A DNA stretch of 64,000 nt from Axinella damicornis (Eukaryota; Porifera; Demospongiae; Axinellida; Axinellidae): assembly GCA_963931865.1 (NCBI GenBank), contig OZ007513.1, forward strand, positions 12,708,751-12,772,750, given 5' to 3'. This document shows positions 54,601 to 64,000 of this stretch, piece by piece. The position numbers and the translations under genes were made by a program. Position 1 is the first letter of the stretch; every line of letters begins with the position of its first letter. The notes below the pieces were generated by a model. The model was not told where the DNA came from and did not search any database. It saw only the letters and a list, made by a program, of their open reading frames with translations.

Positions 54601-57600
54601 AGAGTTTTTCCCAGAGAGTGTCACATGTATCATTGCCTCCTGGTTTGCAGAGTTGTGGAGATCTTGGTATGCCGACACCCAACGATCATCCACTTTTGTG
54701 AAAAGGTCCAAGCAGACACACCTCTTCACCTGGCGTGTGCCAATGGACACTATGATGTTGCATTGTACTTGCTGAAAGTAGGGGCAGACTTGACGTCAAA
54801 GTGAGTTATGTTAGAGCACCATGCTACATGTTTGAAATCTTACCAGAGGGTGGGTTCTAAGAGGACCTTTTGTTTATCATCGTACTGCTTGTCTCGGTAT
54901 ACGGTTTGGCATGATAATGTGCATAGCAGGATCTTTTTGAGAGCATCAGGAGGAATAGTGCATGGCACACCTGCAAACTGGGCTACACCACACTTGCTGA
55001 AAGTAGGGTGCTGATGTGTAGGCAAAGTGATTGGTTTTCATGTCAAAGACTTGCATTACAAGCTCCTGACCAGCATCAATTTATCTCTCTCTCAGAAATG
55101 CACTTGGTGAAACACCGTTCCACCTGGCAGCCAGTCGGGGTCACAAGGAGCTGGTAGCAAAACTGGCTGATGACAACGACCAGTGTGTCACCTGGGAGGA
55201 CCATCAGGTGCAACACACAGTCAATGCACTTCTTTTCATTACTACTTTTGAGATCGAATACAAATCTCCTGTTGCTGGATAGCACGGGTGACAGTTTAAT
55301 AACTTCAATTACTGGCACTAGTAAGGCCAGTGAACTGTTATCAGGCCCAACGTATGGGACCCACGTATGGGAGCCATGTAGAACCATTGGTTGCAGCACA
55401 TGAGCAGCAGTACCCCAGTAACGACGACAGACTTGCAACAGCAGTCTATCGCTCGATCTGTGCCTCTACTTCAGATCTGACCACCAACACACACCCAATC
55501 CCCTCCCATCATGCCTAGCTGGAAGACGTACGTCTGATCACAATCTGTTATACCTTACTGTCTTCTACAGGGAAGGACTGCTCTGCGGTGTGCCTGCGAT
55601 GAGCGTTGTATTGATGTCATGAGCGTACTGCTCAAGAAGGGGTCAGATATTAGGAGTGAGGATACCTCCGGAGTTACTGCCATTGAAGCAGCCATTGAGA
55701 GAGGGCACGAGTATGTACTATTGGAGAAACCTTGAAATTGGGCCAAATTAATTTTGTTGTTGATTGGATATTTCCTCTTTAAAAATGGACTGACTGACCA
55801 AAAACCAACAGAAACAAAAATGGAACAAAGAAGTTCTAATGGTCAAAAAAACATTTACGAGCACGACACACACAAAACTAGTACAAACAGTCATTTTGGC
55901 AACTACAATTGACTGACCTACTAAAAGCCACGTAACTGCATGTATTGGCGATGGCTTCTTTCCTGGGTTTCATGCATCAACACTTGGAATGCATTGCGTG
56001 GGGTACACATTTAAGGCTGGACTGACATACTTAGATTTGAATTCCTCCCATAACATGGCAGAGGTCGATTTTGGTACCAGCTGAGTTGCCTGCTCCCTCC
56101 ACGAATGTAACCTTACGATTGCTTTCTACAAAAAATTACATTTACATACCAGACACGTAGTCAGTATGTGCTTCATTTTGTGATTGTCCTAGGGAGGTGG
56201 TCGAAGCTATCATTGACAGTGACGACTGGGTGGAGGCACTAAGACATACATTCCCGGAGAAAGAGTACGGCAGGCGTCAACCAAACCAGGCACAGAGGCA
56301 ACCAAGCCGGGCACACAGGCAACCAAGCCGGGCACAGAGGCAACCAAGCCGGGCACAGAGGCAACCAAGCCGGGCACAGAGGCTATGTTCACATCAGCAG
56401 TCGGTACACTCAGGCGAGGCGGCTTCTCTCGTACCCAATACTCAGCATGAGCATGAAGAGGAGCACGAACCAGGAGGGCATGCTCTAACACCGCTCAGAA
56501 TGATGATCCGGAAGATGCCGGGTGAGTTGATCACCAGACGTTGACAGTACGGTCAGGAAATAGTTTCACTCTTCCAGCCACCCATGGACGTCATTGCACA
56601 TGGCAAGGTCTTCTCCCACATCAGTTCATCATAGCAACAAACGCTGGGGTGTGACGGTAGGGTTATGGGGCCCACATCAGTACATCATAGCAACAAACGC
56701 TGGGGTGTGATGGTAGGGTTATGAGGCCCACATCAGTTACAATTGTTGTGGTGAGAAGGCATAGTTATTAGGCCTGCGTTAAGATTGCGAGTGGCAAATG
56801 ATGAGTACTACCGTACGAGGTTGTATTCAGCCGAGATTAACAAATTTTGTAATGTGTAACAGTTAAGTTGATCTCTCCTGAATTGCCACCATCTGTAGTT
56901 GTTGCTGCCAAAGTTCTCGACCGGTGCACTCTCCTCTCCCTGGCCAACACCGTTGTGTTTGACTACCAGTTTCTTGAGGACTTCAGGAGTGACAAGACTA
57001 CCAGTCGAAGGTACGTCAGTAGGGATCAGTGTAGAAGACCATTACCGGGATGCGCAGTGGTGGACAAAGGGTATTTGCAGTGCAACTGACCTGCAGAAGA
57101 TGTTATGTAGGTGGTGGGTCACCTTTGCTTCAAGCCTGACCTGCAGAAGATGTTACGTAGGTGGTGGGTCACCTTTGGTTCAAGCCTGACCTGCAGAAGA
57201 TGTTACGTAGGTGGTGGGTCACCTTTGGTTCAAGCCTGACCTGCAGAAGATGTTACGTAGGTGGTGGGTCACCTTTGGTTCAAGCCTGACCTGCAGAAGA
57301 CGTTACGTAGGTGGTGGGTCACCTTTGGTTCAAGCCTGACCTGCAGAAGATGTTACGTAGGTGGTGGGTGACCTTTGGTTCAAGCCTGACCTGCAGAAGA
57401 TGTTACGTAGGTGGTGGGTCACCTTTGGTTCAAGCCTGACCTGCAGAAGATGTTACGTAGGTGGTGGGTGACCTTTGGTTCAAGCCTGACCTGCAGAAGA
57501 TGTTACGTAGGTGGTGGGTCACCTTTGGTTCAAGCCTGACCTGCAGAAGATGTTACGTAGGTGGTGGGTCACCTTTGGTTCAAGCCTGACCTGCAGAAGC

Positions 57601-60600
57601 AGAAGATTGTTACATAGGTGGTGGATCACCTTTGGTTCAATCCTTAGTCAGAATTGTATGATTTTGTCATCTAGCGTACCAGTATTCAGCATAAAAGTCC
57701 TCTAGATTGTAGCCCTTCAGGAAGCAGCACTAAGCATGAATAACTCCAACATTTGTACGCAGACACTGCTGTCTGAAAGAGGAGGAGGAGAGGCGGGGCG
57801 GGGCGGACTCACCGTGTGCTACTGAATGCAGCTACCAGGACGATGGGAGATACAGCAAGGACATGCACTTGGAAGCTGTGACAAATAGGGACGAGAACAA
57901 ATGGCAGTCAACATGGGGACCAGTTCATTTTCTCAAGTCCAACCATCCGCTCATGACAATGGTACATCCATGCTCTCACAATTGTGCACTTGCTTAGGAT
58001 AGAGGGTTAATATAGGAGAATCGAAGTCTACTGTATTTCCGTGATCAATGCTAATTTAGGGCCAAAGTGATTGTGTTGTTATTTCACTGTTTAGGTTGAT
58101 GCCGGTCGTCTTGACCTTCTGCAACATCCTCTGGTGGGCAGTCTCCTGCACTACAAGTGGCAGAAGTTTGGAATATGGGCATACCTAACCAACATGTTCA
58201 CATACCTGCTGTTTGTCATCTCCCTGACGACCTTTGCACTTACCGTGATGACCCCTGACACTGAAATATGTGAGTGACTGGTATTGTCATGTATGTGGTA
58301 GAGTCTGTTGGTGAACTTGCTGATGATGACTTGCCACAGGCGTATGTACTTACAGATACGTGCAGGAATACAAACCAGTGAGAGAATGTATGAGATCGTG
58401 ATAGCTATTGTGTGCATCAAAGTGGTTGCAGTGATCACTAGCTGCCTTTTGTTCATGCTGGTCATTGTATATTACCTACTGACTAATTGCAATCTTGCCT
58501 TGTGTTGGATTCAGATTTCTTGCATTAGATTAGATCATGCATTGTAGTCTTTCAAGAGTGGTACAATGAAACTTGCCTTAGCGGTCACCTCCACATTGCG
58601 GTCACCTCCACATTGTGGTCAGCTTGGGAAAGTCCCGAAATTTGAGCCCATAGTCTCCATGCTTTACTGTTCTTCTATAGCAGTCACCTGCATAATGCGT
58701 AATGCGGTCACGTTGCTCCACCCCAAGTACGCTGTAGCAGGCTATAATATATACACTGCCAATAACGGCCACCGAGTGCTCGCATGCGTTGCGTACGTGT
58801 GCGCATGTGTTGTGTATGAAAAAATCAATGTCCTTAGTTGTCTTTTTCATGGAGCTTACTTGAATCGGTGTCACAAGAACCTTTGTAATGAGGTCAATCA
58901 CACCAAAACTTCACATGACCGCTTTAGAGAGGTCATCTGTATTGCAGCCACCTCTCTAATGAGGCCAAATATATTTGGCCCTCAGGTGACCGCATTAGAC
59001 AGGTTCCACTGTACAGTCAGTTTGCTAAAGGGAAGCTACATCAGAGTTGTATATTCTTCCTACAGGCAGGGCTGTGCTGAATGGAACATTCTGTACGTTT
59101 AATAACGCAACTGGAGACATGCAGTGTGGAGATTGTGGTGAGTGTACGAGAAAGTGATTGTCAGCAGACCTGTGCATGTTGATGAAGCAAAACCTGTTAA
59201 CATTATGATGGGACACACCACTAACCAGTCTCTTTTCCTCCCCAGGACTCAGTTCAACCGAGCATGACATAATTATCACCTTTGCTATTCTCACCATTTT
59301 GATGACTGTGTTTCGGTTTGGAATTGAAGTACTTCAGATGGTCCAATTCAAGCAGTGGTACCTATTGGAATGGACAAACTGGATCGAATTGGTTGTATTT
59401 GCCTTCACGATTATGTTCATCTTTGTGTTTGCAACACCTTGCCTCTGCCCACAGAATTGGCAATGGCAGTTGGGCATTCTGGCTGTCTTCCTGGCGTGGA
59501 TTAATCTTGTGCTGTTCATCCAAAAGTTTCCTGTGATCGGAATTTACATCGTCATGTTCTTGAAGATCTGCAAGACATTCTTGTGGACAGTTGTCCTTTC
59601 GCTTCTGCTGATCGTGTCATTTGGGCTTGCGTTCTACATGGCTTTCTATGAGCCTCAACTGAAGGCCACTGGAAGGAGTGTACGTGCATAGAACAAACTA
59701 TTAACCCTCTCACTGCCACTTGACTTGTATTAACCCTCTCACTGCCACTGGATTGGTGTTTATAATTATGGCGTTGTGAAATTTTTATCACTCTGAGTGA
59801 CAAAAACAAAAAAAATCTCCTGCGTAATTTTTAGGCAAAATAGAGACTCTGAAGATTATTTTGCAAGCTTCATTAAATAATTTTAGTAAAACTTGCTGTG
59901 TGCTCTCTCTCACCAGCGGGATACATTTTCCACACCTGCTTATGCCATTTTCAAGACCATGGCCATGTCTACCGGAGAAATCGACTTCGACCCAAACTTC
60001 CACATATCTCGAGATGGAGCAGAGCCTCCGCTTCCATTCCTACCTGTCACTTCCATTGTGTGGATCATCTTCATCAGTGTGATGCCAATCCTGTTTGTTA
60101 ACATGCTGGTACGTTAGGCCTGTCCAGCCAGATTGAAACATTGTACTGCAATACTGGAAGTGATCCGTGCTTGGTCTGGACAAAACAAAATGATGCACCT
60201 ATTAATTTTGTTATGGGAAGTAAGCAATGACTGAATGCACTGAACTTCCACAATCTGCAGAGAGAAATAAAGTATATAGGTCTCCTGATTAGCTAGAATA
60301 CAGAGCTTGATCTTCTCTATCATTTCCATGACAGCTAGATGAAGTATTGCCCCTTATTACGGGATGAAATGAATATGAGATCTTTAGTCACTCTTTCGGA
60401 CAGTACATGTTGCAACTAGGCTTCACCGAGCTTCCTGATTATTTTGTGGTGTCCGGTGATTGATACAATGCTCTATATGCTTCCCGCTAGACTGGTCTGG
60501 CCGTGGATGATGTCAAAGAGATTCTGAAGGATGCAGAACTCAGCAAACTTGCTCTGCAGGTGACTCTTGGCATATGCATAAAGTGTTGTACCAAGATGAT

Positions 60601-63600
60601 AATTACATGCTAGATGAGTGGGTATGGTTGAGGCCTCCGCACAATGCTGCTTGTACGTATGTGTCTCCTCTGCCATGGATCCAGTGGCATCGGACTGTAA
60701 GAGACTTCAGGAGGTCTAGGTTTGAACCCTAACCTGTCCCTGCATTTTCTGTGGATTTGTCATGGCATAACCTTCACACTTCATTGTACCTTGCTTGTGA
60801 ACTCTCTGTTGGTTGTGCCAGAGTTTATGAGTTGCGAATGAACTGTCTAATGGCTGCTTCCTGACTTTGCTGAATAGCCCTCCTCTCATTTCAATTAGCA
60901 TGGACTTGGAAGTGGCGTGGCGAATGCTTGGATCCACAGCTTTGATTTATTCTTGTGGAGCTTTGTTAAGGTCTTATGACACGGTTTCCAGAATGCAGCA
61001 TGATTTTTTGAAGATGCGTACCGTATGCTGTGTCATCTGACAGTTTGGGGAATGAATTGACGTACATTTGATGATTGAGGAGACAAAAACATCAACTTTG
61101 TGTTGCCTGATTCAGTTCTGGCTGACCTGTATGACAGTTGTGTTACGTTCATTCCACAGGTGGAACTGGTGTTGTCTGTGGAGGAACGAATGCCCAAATG
61201 GTTTCAGGAATGGTTTGGCTGGGGCACAATAAAGTGGCGGCGTGCTAACATCGTCATGAAGACATCCTATTGGCAAAGAGCTTCGCATGTTATCTGGGGG
61301 GGGAAGCTCTACAACTTGCGTGAAAATATTGATGCTGTTGTTAATCCCCCTGTGGTAAGCACACAAATCAACATTGAGTACATTATCTTGGTTTTCCGTA
61401 CATCAATTACTTTACTCTAAGGGGAAAATTATTAATCTAATGAAGCAGCACTTAGGCTGTGATTTGTGTATGCACAGGAAACACTACCTGCACATACGGG
61501 ACTGGGCGGGCACCGTAACCATCAGAGCTGCTCCTTGTCCACGCTGTCCGCTTGCCCGTTCAAGTCTGTGGTGAGAACACTGGAAGTTTCGTATTTGGCT
61601 TTGTCAGCAATTCTGCTGCGTAGAGGAGTGCCAGTAGGTGTTGCCTACACAGGAAATAACCTATTAGTGAAGTGTTCACACCACTGACTCAAATGGGGGT
61701 GTGGATGGTGCAATCACAGAGCAACTTTGACTGTGACGGTGCCCATCCAGTTTTCCTGTGGTGTCTGGATTTGTCAATCGTTCTTCCAGCACACAGTTGA
61801 AGATCAGACTGTGGTTCTTTTGAGTGAAATGAAGAAGATAAAGCAGGACATTGCAGATTTAGCTTCTGCCAAACAGGTAATTACATCATTCAGTTTTCTC
61901 TGTAGGGATCACAAGTCCTATAAATACTGCCCCATGTCCAACGTAGCACTTAGCTTGGTAGAGTATTGCTACATGATTATGCAGAATAGTTCCACTATGT
62001 TACCCCACATAATAACACCTGGCACTAGTAATCCGTGCTTCATTATATTATGGTGACTTGTATCATTGTATATACCTGCTCAGGATGACAAAGAGAACTG
62101 CAAGGAGGACGTGAGGGTGTGTAAATCATGGATGAGACTGTTAACTTTAGCTGTTGTAATACGTTGTCAGCGGTATGCCGCTGTCTACTCTGCCGTATGT
62201 GGTGTGATGAATCAGATCTCTCATGGGACGACATGCAGTCACCAGTTCACATTTTACACCCCTGTTACTATGTGCATGTTATGATATCTGCATTGACATT
62301 ATTCCTTCCCAGCTGAAGGATGAGGAAGATGGGGGAGAAGGTTCCTTGAAGGTATGTTGGTAGGGAGAGTTATCCTGCCATCAAAGAGCTTTGTAACCTA
62401 TCACTCCTGTCCCTTAAGGGCAGGCATCCAGGGATAAACTAGTTCTCTGGGTCTCTCGATGTTCCTTTAATTAAGACACACAGAGAAATGTGAAGAGAGG
62501 AATTCATCTATGATATCACCATGGTTACTGAACTTGGTCTTTGTACGTACAAGAGTAAAATTTAAGTCCCCCAAAATGCATAGCTACATACAGCTATATA
62601 GAACAATCATTCAAATCACAGAGATATGTGGATACATGGCAATGCACCCAATGTCGTGGACATGATTAAAATGTAGCGTGCAACTGCAACTCTCCTATTT
62701 TTAGAATTTTGCACGTACCGGGTACATGTCATCCCTAAAATGGATGGAGGGAGTAATTATTCTTTTCCATTTCTGTCAGCTTGGTTGTGTATGTGCGTAG
62801 GATGATGTGGCCACGCTGCTCAGGGAGAATTCAGAGAGCATCAAAGAAGAGGTGGAGAAGATGAAGGTCGGTGTAGTAACAGCTATAATTATATGCAGCA
62901 TCTCAGGTAAAACAATTAATATGTGTGAAGCGGATTTGGTATTTGGTAATCCACTTGTCGTTACTTAGCAGCCAAATCATTTTCTGTGTCATAAATGTCT
63001 CTCAATATTTTGGACATTATTTACTTCCTTGGTCCACAGAATCAGTTGTTAGAAGAGCGTGAACATAAACAGTTTAAATCACAGGTTGGGTTTACAATAA
63101 CAGATTACTCTTATGTTGACTTGCATGCTGTCATCATTTTCTGCATTGAATTGATGCAAATTATACACATATAATTACAGTGCAAGCTAATGCTGAATGA
63201 GCTCCCACCACTGGCATGTGCTTGATCCACGAAGCATGCAAATTTTCAAATCTCCATGACCTGCATATCTCTGTTACAATCATGACAGTCTCGAAGTAGT
63301 TGTATATGCTGCCTAGAGTGCCTTCGGCTTCCAGTGACTTGTTTGTAAGCTTCTTGACTTCCTAGCTCCGTCAACTCCACTGTAACCTATCACTTAGTTC
63401 TGTACCTAGTCCTGTACAGCCTAAACACTGCGGTTAAATCCACTGCTCCCTACCAAATCACTAAGAGAGCTACGTACGACTCAACATCGCCATCACAATT
63501 TCACTTCCACAGCACTGTTTCCTTATACTCTCGGCACACATGCGAGCAAAAGTTGAAATATTCTGACTGGCTACTTTCCGCTAAAACATACCTACATAGT

Positions 63601-64000
63601 GTCATTTTCATACATCCCGCATCTGTGATTAACTGAGCTGGGATTATTAGAATTGTTGTACCTCAGATTCCTCTGTTCTCTCACCCATAGTCAATCATGC
63701 GAGATTTCATTCAGCAGAGTATGCTTCAACTTACCACTCAAATTGGCATGCAGCAGACCTTAATTCAAGAGCAGAATCAACAGATTGACCGCATGCAGCA
63801 GACCCTAATTCGAGAGCAGAGGCAACAGATTGACCGCATGCAGCAGACCCTAATTCGAGAGCAGAGACAACAGATTGATCACATGCAGCAGACCCTAATT
63901 TTAAAGCAAGTTGAGCAGCGCAGTCAGAATGAGCAGCTGGCCTCTCACAACCAGATGCTGGAAGAACGTATGATCCGGCTGGAGGGCCTTGTACTGGCCA
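48621..64000 (+). CDS. TRPA-like ankyrin-repeat cation channel, at least 25 exons, 3' end outside window
   Basis: Exons: 48621-48812, 49911-50124, 50523-50621, 52614-52724, 52849-52939, 53020-53209, 53991-54214, 54651-54800, 55096-55207, 55571-55710, 56193-56521, 56863-57010, 57763-57961, 58095-58269, 59066-59137, 59246-59679, 59917-60108, 60491-60559, 61160-61354, 61790-61876, 62084-62110, 62313-62351, 62801-62866, 63040-63084, 63691-64000+. All phases match; 1303 residues so far. Residues about 75-505 are ankyrin repeats (GNTPLHYAV, SRPLHLAAKL, GDIPLHIAASRG, GKTPLHVAAENG, ADTPLHLACANGHYDV, GETPFHLAASRGH). NHPLMTM and LDLLQHPLVGSLLHYKW precede S1 as in TRPA1. S2-S5 are in exon 16; pore and S6 in exon 17 (DTFSTPAYAIFKTM, filter TGEID near residue 981, where animal TRPA1 has GDI). 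GLAVDDVKEI follows S6. A plasma-membrane cation channel is expected; the stimulus is unknown. The start is the first in-frame ATG. Confidence 0.85.
49004..49066. mobile_element. Composite copy of the tagcctcgttccc repeat family
   Basis: tagcccattcccaccgccagt is mirrored by actggcggtgggaatgg and followed by cctgggaacgaggcta. A hairpin with family ends, in intron 1 of the channel gene. Confidence 0.65.
49740..49870. repeat. 18-bp minisatellite in channel intron 1
   Basis: gtgaccactgtagaca repeats with partial units (gtgacagtgaccactgtaga). Self-complementary: cagtgaccactg. Confidence 0.9.
50181..50440. repeat. C-rich minisatellite in channel intron 2
   Basis: cccaaccccacctcaccctc recurs about every 22 bp with shortened units. 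The complementary strand is rich in spaced GGGG, so G-quadruplex formation is possible. The intron is 50125-50522. Confidence 0.9.
50757..50797. mobile_element. Short tagcct-family hairpin fragment
   Basis: cattcccagaccatgtgtgcctgggaatgagcctag, a degenerate copy in intron 3. Confidence 0.45.
51325..52537. mobile_element. Candidate 1.2-kb TIR element in channel intron 3
   Basis: ctcactgtatgtaaggcctgg at the left is mirrored by ccaggccttacgtacagtgag at the right. The interior has no recognisable transposase. Its right part (about 52380-52500) is CpG-rich. No target duplication could be fixed. Confidence 0.5.
53210..53990. other. Channel intron 6, holding a perfect short hairpin element
   Basis: 53636-53669 reads tagcctcgttcccagg then tgcctgggaacgaggctga, the cleanest copy of the dispersed family. 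The rest has no exon I can support, although open frames cross it. Confidence 0.6.
54801..56192. other. Channel introns 8-10
   Basis: Introns 54801-55095, 55208-55570 and 55711-56192. I see no extra exon, element or RNA in them. Confidence 0.5.
56612..56735. repeat. Two tandem copies of a 62-bp unit in channel intron 11
   Basis: cccacatcagt, catcatagcaacaaacgctg and gtagggttatg occur twice in direct order, with a few substitutions. Confidence 0.85.
57087..57610. repeat. Eleven tandem copies of a 50-bp unit in channel intron 12
   Basis: gacctgcagaagatgttacg recurs at 57088, 57138, 57188 and so on every 50 bp to 57588, with ggtggtgggtcacctttggt in each. Copies are nearly identical, so the expansion is recent and its length probably varies. 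Confidence 0.95.
58562..59013. mobile_element. 452-bp Tigger/pogo-like MITE in channel intron 14
   Basis: The left end tacaatgaaacttgcc and the right end inverse tacagtggaacctgtc are imperfect inverted repeats of the pogo-type CAGTGGAACCT form, at TA. Inside each end gcggtcacct recurs (accgcattagac on the right). No transposase. Confidence 0.6.
60670..60745 (+). other. tRNA-like sequence in channel intron 18
   Basis: tggatccagtggcatcgg (A-box-like), gactgtaagagac (anticodon-loop-like) and ggtttgaaccc (B-box-like) occur in order. Stems pair poorly; probably a SINE head, not a tRNA gene. The intron (60560-61159) shows nothing else. Confidence 0.35.
63085..63690. other. Channel intron 24, no further feature seen
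   Basis: The sequence between the donor at 63085 and the acceptor cacccatag at 63690 shows no open frame or repeat I can support. Confidence 0.6.

Noticed and set aside
57087..57705. Trp-rich open frames repeated in the 50-bp satellite
   Set aside because: They lie between a good donor (57011) and acceptor (57762) of the channel gene and simply follow the satellite.

Overview
The window looks like nuclear DNA of a demosponge (Porifera). The genes carry spliceosomal introns, and the central 38 kb is a tandem array of small secreted collagens. Their cysteine-rich C-terminal domain ([11 protein letters not shown] start, CVVCTK end) is that of the sponge short-chain collagen C4/spongin family. 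The flanking genes (CARD-ZU5, kelch, SLC19, RING-TRAF-MATH and a TRPA-like channel) also fit an early-branching animal. I cannot name the species.

Layout: 0.4-4.6 kb holds a head-to-head pair, a CARD/ZU5 protein (minus) and a five-exon kelch protein (plus). 4.8-42.2 kb holds ten short-chain collagen units, all on the minus strand. Four look intact (17734-19276, 22918-24238, 35593-36856, 38069-39319). Five are broken by nonsense codons, frameshifts, truncation or an inversion. One (5790-8637) has been rebuilt into an array of 13 near-identical 72-nt exon-like units. Between the units lie copied flanking blocks, MITE-like elements, retroposon fragments and minisatellites. 43.4-47.4 kb holds a second head-to-head pair: an SLC19 folate/thiamine-type transporter (minus) and an intronless RING-TRAF-MATH protein (plus). 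48.6-64.0 kb holds at least 25 exons of a TRPA-like ankyrin ion channel (plus), which runs off the right edge.

Each intact collagen gene has three exons: signal peptide, Gly-X-Y exon, and Gly-X-Y plus cysteine-rich domain. Every intron is phase 1, so any internal exon can be duplicated without breaking the frame. Two subfamilies differ in the first two exons but share nearly the same C-terminal domain, which suggests exchange of exon 3 between units.

The most unusual object is the 13-unit array at 5997-8450. Each unit is a 72-nt open block of eight triplets, flanked by a usable 3' splice site (ctcttttcag) and 5' splice site (gtagac) in the same phase as the signal-peptide exon upstream. If spliced, it would encode a collagen of about 326-350 residues made by recent exon multiplication. 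A second unexpected pattern is that aligned copies of the duplicated flanks repeatedly differ by TA versus TAGCTA at the same site. All structures here were read by eye; no alignment or database search was run.
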